This document shows positions 49,788-62,081 of a stretch of DNA of 64,000 nucleotides, one piece after another (position 1 is the stretch's first letter; each line of letters opens with the position of its first letter). This DNA comes from Lentinula raphanica (lineage: Eukaryota > Basidiomycota > Agaricomycetes > Agaricales > Omphalotaceae). The notes beneath the pieces were generated by a model, which was not told the origin of the DNA, did no database searches, and was given only the letters and a program-made list of their open reading frames with translations. A program made the translations under genes and the position numbers. The stretch spans positions 235,890 to 299,889 of the forward strand of contig JANVFP010000049.1 in the NCBI GenBank assembly GCA_027919835.1. The letters run 5' to 3'.

Positions 49788-52700
49788 ATGGTTTTGAAAA
49801 GCATCATGGATCATTCCCAATGGTTGCAACATTCGTTTCAGGCAATGATTGCCAACAATCCCCAACTCTTTCTCCAGATGCTACAGCAAAATAATCAAAC
49901 ACAGTCTACATCCTCATCTAATTCATTGGCGTCCAATCCACAGCTATTACAACCAGTCACTTCTGCCCCAAATTCTGCGTCGTCGCCGGCTGTTCCTGCT
50001 CCTCTGCCTTCGTTAGCTTCTGTGCCTTTGACAGCCATTCCTGCACCTGCACCTGCACCTGTACCTGCACCTGTACCTGCACCTGCACCTGTACCTCCTG
50101 CGCCTGTACTTGCACCTCCTGCGCCTGTACTTGCACCTCCTGCGCCTGTACTTGCACCTCCTGCGCTTGCACCTCTCAATCTTAATTTTTCACAGGCTGT
50201 GGGCGCTTTACTACCACCAACTCCCAACTCAAACTCCTTGCCGCAGTCGCAGGCCATTCAGCCCGTCTCTAACTATGTATCACCGGTTTCAATGCTTTCA
50301 TCAGTGACGGCCCAGAGAGCTCCTAATAGCGGACCATCCCGCCCCTTACCGACCTCTATGTTGCCACCGCCACAGTCCTTCCCTCCAAGCATCACTGCGA
50401 TACAACATGCCAATCGCGACCGTCTAGGCCATGCCACTCTAACACTGGGTCAATCTTCCACTGCCACAAGAAAGAAGAGAGGCTCCGGGAAGAAGGCACC
50501 CCGACTGTTTGGAGCGATCGATGCCCCTAAGATCGAGGATGCAGTCGCACTTGCAAGTGATGGAACTCAGGTGGTCAGCTTGGTGGTCTTAGTCTATCCG
50601 CCACGGCTTACACCTGACCAGTGTCGTGTACGTGTTCTGTTTCTGAGAGGACTATTCTATCTTGTTGACGATGTGAATTACCGCAGACGTACAATGTTCC
50701 CGTCGAACTTCATCATTACTTGCAAAATCACGATGCGTTTCAAGCTGTACTCAACGCACTCTGTCTTGTACATCGATTCGATCACCTTCCGCTTCACACA
50801 AAAGTGGTAGATTTACTTGAAGCCGTATGCTCTTCCCTTGTTCAGCACGGCTGGATATTCCCAGAAAATCAAGAAGCATCGTCTTTCTTCAATCGGCACG
50901 AGCGTCTCGCTATCCAGCTATTGCGCTTCTCAGGCAAAGGAAACATCAACAACCACGCAAAGACCCCTCGATTGAGCCCAGGGAAGGTGCAATCTGAAGA
51001 CATGACTTTGCGTGACATTGTCTTCAACACGGACGACTACGGCATCGCAAAGTATGTCATTACCAATTCGAAAAATTTATCCTTCATACGAGTAAGTCCT
51101 CGATGACCTTTTCACGTTCTCTATCTCAAGGTCCTTTCCTATGCTAGTCATTCGATCTCCGAACGTTTCGCTTAATATCAACCTAGCGGAAAAGAGTCTC
51201 GGATCCGACAATACTACCCGTAGACATTTCTGCCTATCGAAGCGAATCTATGGTATTTTTCACTCGGACACGGACACATATGTGGACGAAGGATTTGACG
51301 CGCTTGATGAGGACGACATCGAGTTAGGATGCAACAGAGATGATTCGAACCATGAAGATGAGGTATGTGCATGCTACTATAGTTTCAAGTCATTGATTAA
51401 TTCTTTGTATAGGAACTCAGAGTTGTCGCTCGAATGCTCCATGATACCTCTGAAACGCTCACAGGTAGGTCTACACTCGTATCCATCCTATCTGTATTCA
51501 ATATCATGTTATCTTGGGTAGTGGATTCAAACGCCGCATCGAGTTCTCGCAACCCAAGACGATTAAGGACTCCGGACCACCGTTCAGTCAGCCCCCTGTC
51601 CCGAACGAATATGTTGACTGAAGATGCGGGATCAGAAGTAAGAAGCCTCTTTCAATTAGTCCTCCTTGAATGTTAATAGCTCAAATATAGGAGGTCGAAA
51701 TTTTGTGGGAGACCGACTGGGTACCTGCTCGTGACAACGCCGACGATGAATTGTTCTTCGTAAAAGACAGATCAAAGATTTTCAAGATAGTCAACGATCG
51801 CATTCGCAACGTTATGGACATTGAGCCTTTGGGTTTTATGGTCAAAGGCGAAAGTCCACAAGAAATGGTTCCCGTTTACACCGATCTCGTACAGCGTGCA
51901 ATAGACGAAGAAGATTTCTCGGCACTCCTCTCCCAAAACAGACATTTCCAATTGTGAGTTTTCATTTACCGTCGTCGGTTAGTGTTTCACAAAAGCTCAT
52001 CGCTTGTCATCAAGAATCGCTATTGACGATCGTGGTGTCGAGTCCTATATAACCTCTGGGCCCGGCCTCGAGAAGGAGGTCATGAGCCTCTTCTTCAAGG
52101 CAAAACTCGAAGGTCATATACATGATTATCTGATCCTGGTCAATGACGATTATACAACTCTTTCTACGGCGCCCCTCTCCTCAGCTGCGGATCTATCTGC
52201 AACTAAGAAGAATGAGCTCACCGTTTTCGGTGCCGCTATAGGTTTAGCTCTTGTCCATGGAAACTATCCATTGAACATCAACCCTCTTCTTCTCGTCTAC
52301 CTCCTCAACTCGAGCAACCTGAAATCGTTAACGAAGGACCTCGTGAAGGACCAGTTCCCAGAATTGTATCAAACCCTTACTCGCTGGATTGACCTTGAAC
52401 ATTCTAACAACAATCTATCGTACTTCGAGTCACACTTTGCAACCTATCATAATCTTCCAGTATGTCATTTACTCATCTCTCAGAACTACATTAACGGGTC
52501 TTGATCCAGGTCACAGTTTTACAAGGCCATACAGAAAGGCACCACCGCTCACTTGCTTGGACGATGTTACACAACGCGATTGTCGGTCCTGCAACAACTG
52601 ATCACCCGTACTTCAAAGCATTGTTGAAAGGTCTCTTCCTTCCTTGTAAACCTATTGGGCTCGACTTACCAGAGGTACGTTGATCCTAATCGTTGAGTTC

Positions 52701-53415
52701 GAGTGATTATCTAACCTCAACTTTTCTACAGCTTGCAGCTGCTTGTGTTGGGGGAATAGACGAGTTCGTTCTGTCGCTCTTGCAATCACGCATCACTGGC
52801 GATTATGAAGCGCTCCGGCTGGAATACACCGATAGAACCTCCGTGGTTACTCACGCTGAGCTTCGTGATGCCTACGAAGGAGTTCCTGGTTGGTCTGGAT
52901 GCAGCTTCGAAGATATCTTTCGAGAGTTTCTTGAGGGCTCTGGTATACCCTGCCCCTTGCTCATGGCAGAAGTGCGAGGCAGCTTTACCGATGTTGTCTC
53001 GCTTGAAGATTCCTCAGAAAAAAGCTATCGCATGCGTATGTTTTGCTGGGCGGCTACGGGCTCACCATTCATCCTGACCGATGGGTCACCAATCGAGGTG
53101 CGTAACTACCGATTCGTAATACCCTTTCACTGTAATGATATGTTACAAAAGGTCATCCTCATTGACGATAGTGATCCCATGTACTTCAGCCTTCAAGACC
53201 ATCGCATGACCAAGAGAGAGAGGCTCCTAAAACTTGGAACTATCGCCTTTAAGACCTGTACCCGCGTTATGCAAGTCCCTGCTTCGTATCTCTTGAAGCT
53301 CTTGAATGCTTCGTATGACAGTGGTCCGGAGCAGCTATACAACCTCAAGGACATCGTTTTCCACTGGCTTCTAGTTCAAATCCTTACTGGAATCGGGTCT
53401 TACAATATTGTTTAG
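49788..53415 (+). CDS. HECT-like ubiquitin ligase-related protein
   Basis: First exon 49788-50627 starts MVLKSIMDHSQWLQ (or MDHSQWLQ at 49806) and is rich in Pro/Ala/Ser, with a tandem PAPV region. Exon 2 from 50687 gives VPVELHHYLQNHDAFQAVLN and KVVDLLEAVCSSLVQHGWIF. The HECT N-lobe-like part reads FGAAIGLALVHGNYPLNINP, then LLVYLLNSSNLKSLTKDLV and QFPELYQTLTRWIDL. The C-lobe-like part reads FCWAATGSPFILTDGSPIEV, and LLKLGTIAFKTCTRVMQVPA with a cysteine where HECT enzymes carry the catalytic one. This implies ubiquitin transfer, which is inference. The middle (about 51100-51700) is hard to splice: YASHSISERFA runs to a stop before the frame used by RHFCLSKRIYG, so there may be a frameshift there. 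I recall similar proteins as multicopy in mushrooms, but did not check. Confidence 0.55.
50040..50170 (+). repeat. Tandem repeat encoding Pro-Ala-Pro-Val units
   Basis: Hexamer units (CCTGCA, CCTGTA) pass into a 21-base unit, CCTGCGCCTGTACTTGCACCT, present three times in register plus a partial copy. The repeat sits inside the first exon of the HECT-like gene and keeps its frame. Confidence 0.8.
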
Positions 53416-53900
53416 TTTATCAGACTGCTTGAAGTTTCATATATCTACCCTACATAGGCTACATCTACCCTATAATATTCTGTCCGCATGATATTTTTGT
53501 CGTAGACTCGTATTCCAGAGTTGAATGAACAGCTTTGATCAATCATATCGAATATATCCTTATTGGGAACAGGAATCGGGATATCGGGATATCGGGTAAT
53601 GAGGTGCTCTGTGATATTCACGTGAGCTTCCGACGTGGGTATCAGTAATCTACCTCGGCCTGTTTCTACTATTGTTTATCTTCCCCTCCCCTGTCACCCC
53701 ATCGTCACCCATTGTTCTGCTGAAGACCTCCCATCGTGCCAAGCAGTCCTCACACTGCCTGCACTCAGGATGGTAGAGAGACCGCCTGTGTTAAGACCGG
53801 TTGTGACCATTATTTTTTTCTTCAATCTGTCCTAGTTTGCTTACATTACAACCTCGTAGACGGAGTCCTGTAGGTCAGCCAGACCACAGTCGCGACCACC

Positions 53901-56080
53901 ATGTCCAATGCCTCAAGCATCCCTCCACTAAGCTATGCGACATATTGCCTTCATCCAGACATCTTAACCCGGTTTTCTGACCCAGCTTCAAGTACGTGTA
54001 TTAATTCTGCCTCGTCCACCTCCATCCATTCATAATCTACCACAGCTCTACAATCGTTCGATGGTCAAGTAGGCGCTGTACTACCAAACGATTACCTGAT
54101 ATCATCCCCTAATTCGAATGTACTATATGCACCACCCTTGTCATCCCGACGTGTACGCCTATGTCGCCACTTTCATTTTTACATGATGATCCCCTCTTCT
54201 ACCCACAACCCTTTGACGAAACACGGCCACATTTGCCATTAATTCAAACACCTTCTCCTGATCCAAATCATCCGTTTGCAGCTGCCTGGTTGATACCTTC
54301 AGCTGAAGACTTCGACGCCAAAGCATCAGACTTTTTGTATAATGCTGTCGTATTGGACACCACAGTTTATCTACGCCTAAAAGCTCTTGCGTATGACGTT
54401 CTCAAGACCATAAATCTCAGTGAATTCCAATCCGATCCATATCTCACGCAGGGTTCACTTCAGGTCGATCGTATGCTCAGTTTATTGCAGGTTGCGGCTC
54501 CTCGTGAGGATATTCTTCTGCGTGTTGCATTTTTGCAACGCAGTATTCTGGAATTAGACGCCCGCATTCAGTACCGTTCTCAAGATTGGAACACTGTCAT
54601 AATCGGAAAGAAGCGGAACTACGAAATCCCAGACTGTCTGGCTGTTATCGGAGCGTTTACAGACAATAGTTCTACCGCTGACACGTTGTACTGTCTGGGA
54701 ATCCCGGTTTGGTTTGTTCGCCCAGTCAAAAACACCCCTGATGCCCGAATCGACCGTGTTGCTTCTTTGATCGCTGAGGACAGCTCACGAATCATTGAAC
54801 TACCTTCTGGTTTTCGAATGGACGGCACTGATGCTGAACCTAGCCACAAGATCATATGGGAAGGTCCAACCAATAAACCAGAGTGCTTCGCGGCAATGAA
54901 TGCTTATTTGCAATCGTTGCTCTACCCCTCGTCCGTCTTCGGATCCCATCAGATGCAGAGCTTATCCTCTTTCCAAAAAGCCATCTCGACCAGGGCAACC
55001 TTAAATCATTCTGCCGGTCACGCCAGTTCTAGTGGTCTAAACCACCCCAATTCGACCTTACGCTCGTCCATGAGGCCCGCGCCATGTAAGATCTCATTAC
55101 ACATTGCAATTTTCATCAAACGACTCATCTTGAATAGATTCTCAGAAAAATCGCAAGCAGCCACAACTTCACAAGCAAGGGATCAATACCTTTCTTCAAC
55201 TGAAAAGTCCAGCAATGCCGCCTGCGATCTCGGCTTGGGCACGAGCTCTCGAGTATCACTCCACCTATAACCAGTCGCTTCGACGGCCTGAGACCCTCAA
55301 ATCTGGTTATTTCCTCCCTCCTCCTAGATTGCTAGATGGGCCGGCAAATCCAAGTACACGGGCGTTTTATTACCGTAGCTGGCTCAAGATTCGTCCGTTT
55401 ATTTTACAATCTCTCGACGGTTTGACAAAGCCAGTGAACTTGTCTGCCAAACAATGGCGCTGCCTGCTCGATGTTGTCGGGGGCCATGCTCCGAGCACCT
55501 CTACACAAACAAAAAATGCCATTCTTCGAAACGAAATGCGCATCGTTGTCGAGACTCTGATCACTCAAAGCAGCTCTCACTCATTAAATCTTGATGATCC
55601 AACGCCTCAAATCGAGGAATTTGCAGGTCAACCAGTCGACTGCAAAAATGAACCACCCCCAAGAAGATTGCGTCTCAAATCATCTGGGAGATATCCGAAT
55701 TGAGTTTCCGTCAGGAATTGGTCGCGTTGGATCGCCAGCTAGACAAAAGCAGACTCTCCCTGGCTGAACGGGATGCCTTGCTGGATGCATGTTGGGTGGG
55801 GTCTAGGTCTCAGGTAGATATCGACAAGGGAGATGAAGGACTTGGAGCCCCTACTGTACAGAAACGTGCACCTTACATCCACGCTTTACATCACCTGATG
55901 AGAAGCTGGAAAGGCAACAAACCAGAAGAGTTGCATTGTGATTTTCCTGACGATTATGAAGCCCATAATTATATTACTCATCTCGAACAGGTCGAACAAG
56001 CATTAGCATACTTCTATACCACATTTTTTTATTGGTATTTGCGCGTGCAGCCTCAATTCCACACTCCATTGTCCCGTTGA
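53901..56080 (+). pseudogene. Conserved Agaricomycete protein of unknown function, probably frameshifted
   Basis: Begins MSNASSIPPLSYATYCLHPD (53901), splices to LQSFDGQVGAVLPNDYLISS and YAPPLSS, and continues one base out of phase at 54161 (SPLSFLHDDPLFYPQPF). The main open frame to about 55100 contains DFLYNAVVLDTTVYLRLKAL, DWNTVIIGKKRNYEIPDCLA and LGIPVWFVRPVKNT. Later frames give YYRSWLKIRPFILQSLDG, KQWRCLLDVVGGH and SFRQELVALDRQLDKSRLSL followed by ERDALLDACWVG, ending near 56080. I recall this arrangement as a multicopy mushroom protein of unknown function. No catalytic motif is visible. Same strand as the HECT-like gene, ~490 bases downstream, so it may belong to the same mobile unit. 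The frame change at about 54130-54160 may be a real lesion or a missed intron. Confidence 0.55.
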
Positions 56081-56377
56081 TTGACCATTTTGTATTACCG
56101 TATCGTCTTGTATTCCCTATGTATGATCTTGGACACAACTTGTTGTAATGGGAAATTTAGATTGTATTAATCAAGTCCGACAATATTCACAGTGGTGGGT
56201 TATGGGTTTGATAATGTCTCATTTCGTTCGCGCACAAGATTGTCATAAAAGCATAGATCCGATTTATTATGATACATGGGATCGAGTAAGTGGTTCAATT
56301 ATAGCAAGAGCAGATTTCAAACTAAAAGCATGGTCAGACAGCACAACAGCAAACATGGAAAAAGAAGCTAAGGACGG

Positions 56378-58318
56378 TCAACAAGGCAGTCCATGATCAT
56401 TCTTCGATGGTGCTTCATACGAGATCGGGTCAAGCTTGCCAGCCTGGCATCCGGCGAGTCCTCTGGCAACATTCTGGATAACCAGAGTATGGAAGGACGT
56501 ATTCTGGAAAAAGTCGACGATTAGTTGCCAGGTATCAACGGCCTCTTGATAATTCTGCCTTTGAACTGATAATGCTAGTTAGAAATTTTCACATTACAAA
56601 AGCAGTTGACGTACCTGGGTCAGCAGGCTCAATCACGTTGGGATCCCACATTTTCTCAGCAGCAATCTTGTTAGCCCAAAGAAACAGATTGGTTTTAGCC
56701 ATGTATTCCTCCTTAGTCCATTCACTCATTTGAGGATGGTCTCGAACGAATCGATCATCCCGTCCTCCCATTGATAAAACTGTTCAGACAGGTCTTTATC
56801 GCCCTTTCTTTCTTTATACCCCATGCCAAAGATAAGTGATCTGATTCATGCCAGTCTTGTACGACGACTGACAACCATTCAGTCGAATACGTGATTCCAT
56901 GAGGTTTACTGATCTGTAAAAGTTCGCAAGCGTGATCAATATTCCACGCACGAACGGGCGCCGACGAGGGATCATGAGCATCAGAAGATTCCGCAGGCTG
57001 AGAGAGCATCTCATCCGGTACTACCTCATGTGAAGACGTCGGCAATGCGCCTTCCTGTAACTCAGAAGGGTTTCCCTGTGGTCAGAGGGTCTTCCTGGAC
57101 AGACAAGTTTTCCAGCGTCGAGTATGGATACGGCATCGGAGCAGATCTATTCGTCTCCTCAAAAAGACGTATCACCTTGTACAGACCAAGTGTTAGTAGA
57201 CCATGCGTTAGCAGACGACGAATCGGACGACCACGGTTAGCATACGAAGGATCGGACATCGCGTTAGCAGACGAAGGATCGACATCGCGTTAGCAGATGA
57301 AGGATCGGACATCGCGTTAGCAGATGAAGGATCGGACATCGCGTTAGCAGATGAAGAATCGGACGACCACGCGCCGTCAGCCAACCACGTGTTAGCAGAC
57401 AGAGAATCGACCGACCATGCGTTAGCGGACGAAGAGTACGCAGGCGTCGCAGGCTGAGGTACCGAGTAAGGAGATTGGCCCGCCGAGGAATACATTGGTC
57501 CGGTATTCTGAGAAATCGAATGCATTCAATACAAAAGTTGTTAGGATCAGCTGTCAGCAAGCTCACTGGTTGTAATAGAATCAGCACAAACTTCAGCATT
57601 CGTGGGCGGCTCAAGATTTCCTCTGGGTTCTCAACAATCGACTGAAGTTGATAATTGAGGTAGGACTGGTCAAGATCTCTAATGCGGGCGGGAACTGACG
57701 AAACTCAAACAAAGAGTTGACCGGTTTTGACATTCGTGGCATATCGCGGGCGGTTGCAAGAGCCGTTGCGTCGTTCTTGAACGCTTCGCGGAACGCTTCC
57801 GGAAGTTTGACCCCCGCAACCAGTGAAATCGCGGAAATCGCGCTGATCGTAGGAACGCCGTTTTGTGTGATGACGGTCTCGGCTTTTGGCTGGATCACCA
57901 GCTCATATATCAACGAGGGAGATTCCTGAGCATGGAGAGTAAGAGCTAAGTACAATATGATATCTATCAACACAATAATTCATTAACATTACATCACAAC
58001 ATAACAAGAAACCTCAACGCACTATTCAGCCTCGATCCTATATCAATTCGTGCCGCATTCACGTTATATTCCTCTGTAGATCTCCAAGGCCGTTCGGTCG
58101 GACCGTCTTGATACGTCGATACGGCGTTGGAGTACGCCGCAGCGTTGAAAGCGCTGTCACCATCCATTGCAGCAACCTCAGGGTGATCAGTGGTCCAGCC
58201 GGTTCCTAGAAGCGGGTCTTGAGTGCCCTGAGTGCTTTCTTGTCGGCTATTAGAGTCGTGAGCGGCCGGATGGGATGGATGGTGCTGGTTGTTGAATGCA
58301 GGCTGAGAGTGATGCATG
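56378..58318 (-). pseudogene. Conserved hypothetical gene with SSANAMSDP repeats, frame broken
   Basis: Starts MHHSQPAFNNQHHPSHPAAH at 58318. The next exon gives YELVIQPKAETVITQNGVPT and GVKLPEAFREAFKNDATA, then SYLNYQLQSIVENPEEILSR. The following exon is Ser/Ala/Asn-rich (SSANAWSVDSLSANTWLADG) with three to four SSANAMSDP units. It leads to SSDSSSANAWSTNTWS, which splices in phase to EGALPTSSHEVVPDEM (57054-56615). The last exon (56565-56378) ends QNYQEAVDTWQLIVDFFQ and SKNDHGLPC. Between the repeats and STNTWS two single-base deletions, near 57280 and 57235, shift the frame. The copy therefore appears disrupted, unless these are sequence errors in repeats. I recall the family as mushroom-specific; function unknown. 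Confidence 0.6.
57261..57360. repeat. 27-bp tandem repeat (about four copies)
   Basis: The unit GCGTTAGCAGATGAAGGATC continues GGACATC. The first copy is 26 bases (one G missing at GGATCGACATC); two copies are perfect and the last is partial. On the minus strand it encodes SSANAMSDP. Confidence 0.85.
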
Positions 58319-59120
58319 TTGCAAGAAACGATGCCCGTCGTTGCTAATGATTTCTCACGCCCCACATGCATCGCTTACCAACGACGGGGTCGTACATTGT
58401 GTCCTCAAATGTCTTCCCCTCCAATGTTCCAAATGTTGAGAATTCTTAAGATTTCAGAATTTATCATATCATATTCTCAGCTTTCTGATTAGCACTATAC
58501 CGATAACGGAAGCCAAAAAGGGAAATCGTATGCGGAAGCCAAAAAGGGATGCCGAAGGCGGATACCGATGAAGCCGGAAGCGGTACCAATTACGGACAAG
58601 GCGCGGATATGTATGAGTTCAATTGGTGCAAGTCGAAGTCATCTCCTTTCAACTGCTCGTGAATTTGTTGTTTCAATCAATGAACGAGCAGTCACCAAAA
58701 GTTTCAATATCAAGTGTAATGCCTCAATGTATCAGTGCTTATGTAGCCGTGTAAAGTACATGTCAATAAGCAATACTAAAGTCAATGTCTCATTCACAAA
58801 AGTCATGCCTGGAAGTCATATTGCATTCATGGAAGTCCGAAGTCGAGAATATAAGTGGCATCTTATAAATCTGATCGCAATAAGTTCGGATACTATTTTT
58901 GTCCCAGAATTGCTGTCATACTCATCCCGATAATGATTGAAGTTCGAAGTTCGAAGCCAACGTCGCAAGCGCCTGCGTGCCGTTCATAGTAGAGCCTCGG
59001 CACCGGTCAAAAATTCCCAGGCCAACAAGCTCCTCATAGCACCTCATCGACATCCGCCAACTTCTCTGTTCCCTCTTCTCCGCTCCCTGCAAATTCTCGA
59101 AAACTTTCAACCTCGCAGCT
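58319..59120. other. Intergenic DNA
   Basis: No gene recognised. The phrase GGAAGCCAAAAAGGGA occurs twice at about 58508-58550. A plus-strand open frame at 58568-58933 has no recognisable domain. Confidence 0.4.
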
Positions 59121-59124
59121 CTCA

Positions 59125-59584
59125 AGAGGACCCCGGCAGCCCACTAAAACCTCTGTTCGCGTTCGGGTAAAAATGGGGGGTCTCTTGAGAAGAACTCCGC
59201 CCAGTTCGGGTAAAAATGGCCCAAATTTTTCGAAATCTCTGCGTCTAAATTCGGGTAAAAATGAGTATTTTTCAGTGCTCTGAGGGCACGTTCGGGTAAA
59301 AATGGCTGGCAGGAGGCTACCAGAACATGGATTCATCGACATCTCACATACTCACACTGCGCTCCAGGTGGGCATTACAATTTCTGAAAAACATCAAATC
59401 TTCTGAAAAAGTTCATTAGCCACATACTGAGCAAATTTTGTAGACGTTCAAGCACCTTTAAGCGCTCATGTTACCTCTGGAGCCTAAAATCGGGTAAAAA
59501 TGGCGATTTTTGGCTGATTTTTGGTTCGGGTAAAAGTGAGCTTTCGAGGGCGCAAACATTTTGGTGGGCTGCCGGGGGTCCTCT
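59125..59584. mobile_element. 460-bp MITE with repeated TTCGGGTAAAAATG motif
   Basis: The ends are inverted: AGAGGACCCCGGCAGCCCAC at 59125 versus the reverse complement of the right end, AGAGGACCCCCGGCAGCCCA (59584 inward). The pairing continues into CYAAAA and, more loosely, TTCGCG/TTTGCG. CTCA flanks both sides (59121-59124 and 59585-59588), a possible 4-base target duplication. Inside, TTCGGGTAAAAATG or close variants occur six times (about 59163, 59205, 59260, 59291, 59490, 59525), all in the same direction. No coding capacity. Confidence 0.7.
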
Positions 59585-60179
59585 CTCAAGCTCAGACATA
59601 CCGATGGGGAATAAAATTACTCACAGCTTCACACACAGCCTACGGCTAATGCATAGGGCGATCATCTTTTGGAAACAGCTCCGATGATTGGACAGATTTC
59701 CACAACAGCAGAAGAGTCTATGGTGGCTGGAGGAATTTATCGGGGCTCCATCTCACAGCTTGGTTGCATGCGCGTGCTTGTAGTGTCGGAGAAAGTCATT
59801 CTGCTATTCGCAAATTGACTTGGTTCTGGTTCAACAGAAAATCGCTCATGGATATTCCCGCAACAAGGTCTGCGTTGATCAGTTCAAGAAGGTCCCACAA
59901 TAGCCCGCAATCTCCTACAATAACATTGAAACTCGTAACTTATAATTATAAGAACGAAGCATCTCGGGCATCGCCCTTCAACCTTTCATTTTTGATCCAA
60001 TCCACGTTCAGTCTTGCGTTCGCCCCGAATTCAAAACCAATCCTTGAGATTTGCTGGTCAAATTCCAAAAGCCGGTAGGTGAGACTCTCGCTCTCAGAAG
60101 TCCTTTTACATTCTACTCACTTGACAATTCGCAAGCCTAACATGTATCTGTTCCGACAATATCTACGTGTCAGCGCTTG

Positions 60180-61002
60180 TTCGTTGCCACCGTGTTTCTC
60201 TTTTCGATAATGGCTGCTTCGATTGCATCCCCTATGCCACTTCCTTCTTCTGGACCATCGAAAGGGATACAAAAATCTGGAAAGCCATCGAAGCGGAAAG
60301 TAAGTGTCGGACTGGCATCGCCTCTTTTCAAACTCTGCATACTCATAGAGCCTTTTACAGTCGTACTATCGACGTAAGTCTTCAGGCTTCAAACCTCTTG
60401 ATCAACGATAACAATCTGACCCATGAAGGAACGATATATAGCTCGACTTTTCGAACTTGGATTGGTCGCTGTGTATCGGATTCACTGTCCAGGATGTGCC
60501 AGAGTTCGTCAACGGATATCGAACCAAAATGGAGTCTTCGACACAGTGGCTCCCTGTGCGACCCAAGTCAAAGGCAGACTCGAACGTGATGTTTGGAGCA
60601 TACGTCGCGCCGTCAGACGAGCATGTCTTTCTTAAAATTGGGACTGCGACAATGACTGATCCAACAAGGCTAAAGGTCTTACACGACCTGAGCGCAGACA
60701 TCATCGAACATCGTTCTCACAAACTCCCCAACCCTTTCTCAATTCACCAAGTCTTGATGCTCTTGGAGAAAGGGTTGATCAAGCACAAGAACAACTCTGA
60801 ATATCTTGTCTACGAATACACCTTCAACCTCCCGAGCTACCAGAATTTGTCCGATAAGTTGGTTAGTCAGAAGGGTACGGGGGCGGGGTTCGCGATTAAT
60901 AAGGTCGATATGCCATGGGAATGGGATCTATACGAGAAGATCGAAAAAAAGCAGCTCGATGTTAGGAAAATGCTCGACGCCAAAAAACGCGCAGGTTTTT
61001 GA
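60180..61002 (+). pseudogene. Small secreted-protein gene, first copy of a tandem duplication, start lost
   Basis: The signal-peptide-like stretch FVATVFLFSIMAASIASPMP runs to SGKPSKRK and a GTAAGT donor at 60300. The large downstream frame contains PEFVNGYRTKMESSTQWLPV, MFGAYVAPSDEHVFLKIGTA, NPFSIHQVLMLLEKGLIKHK and NSEYLVYEYTFNLPSYQNLS, ending KMLDAKKRAGF at 61002. In the neighbour copy (62082) two in-frame ATGs precede the same region. Here one is GTG and the other is out of frame because of a one-base deletion, so translation may start only at 60210 without a full signal peptide. Middle exons (60360-60500) are not resolved. Family unknown. Confidence 0.5.
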
Positions 61003-62081
61003 GAACTGGTTGGACCCACGTCATCATGCGCTCGACTTCCCTAACCAGTACCCCGTCGAGCTTGGGCATGAGGAGACGACGGGCATCTGACAGTCCATCA
61101 GTCTAGGATGAGATCAGACGGTCGTGGGATGAAGAAACCTCGGTGCACTTGGTGAGTCTCAGAACTATTGCCAACTCAGACGTAGGTAAACTCGCCCTCA
61201 GGTATATGCTCAAACCCTTTGGAAGGCCTTACTCTGCTGAACTCATCTGCTCGCCATGAAGCCGACTCCATTTCCCTTGCTATAGATTTTCTCTCCCTCT
61301 TTGAATTTTTTCCCGTCTGTTTGATCCTTTCAATTCGCTTCCTAGTAGTTTCACCCGCCTTTAGCGAACACGCACTGCTTGTACACTATTACTCACTATA
61401 GATTTTATCCCTTTTCAATCCTTGCTTCCAGGATTTGCTCTGACCGCCGCAAAAATCATTCTGATCCAGGCCCAACGGGTAACAAGATCTGTCACAGCCT
61501 CGCAGTGCACACTGCCCACACAGCCTACAGCTGATGCATATGACGGTTATCTTTGAAAAACATATGAAACGAGTTCAACATCGGCATAACCATGTATGGT
61601 GGAGGCTGGAGGGATTGGACAAGGTTACTTGAAGATTATCTCGTTTTGTCTTGCAGTGGTTGCTTGTGCATGATACTGTGCATACTTGTGCAGGTCACCG
61701 AAATCCATTCTACTACTCGTGAATTATCTCGGAGAGACGGCGCTCAAGCACCGCTATCCGAGTCCAATATCGGAATCCGCCCCACACATGGATACCGCAC
61801 CCCTAATTCCAACTTTGGTCGGTACTATGCGACCTTATGCGACTCCAACGTCGAAACAGGTCGAACTAGGTCGAACTTCGATGAGTCGAAACTTATAAAA
61901 AGTTGAGCATCCCTCTACATTTTCATTTTATCCCCAAACAAGGTTTAGTCTTGCACTTGCCCGAAACTACAACCAACCCTCAAGATTTGCTGGTCAAATC
62001 CAAAACACAGTTAGGTGAGACTCTTGCTCTAATAGTAATCCCTCTTACTCACTTGACAGTTTGCAAGCCTACCTTGCCTAG
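61003..62081. repeat. Intergenic DNA duplicated from upstream of the first copy
   Basis: The region from about 61490 resembles 59615 onward (ACACAGCCTAC-GCTAATGCATA-G; GGTGG-GGCTGGAGGA), showing that the promoter was duplicated with the gene. No other gene recognised. Confidence 0.5.

Noticed and set aside
49895..50257. Minus-strand Gly/Ala-rich open frame
   Set aside because: Shadow of the Pro-Ala-Pro-Val repeat in the HECT-like gene.
56148..56396. Plus-strand open frame of 82 codons
   Set aside because: Lies partly over the last exon of the minus-strand gene ending at 56378; no domain recognised.
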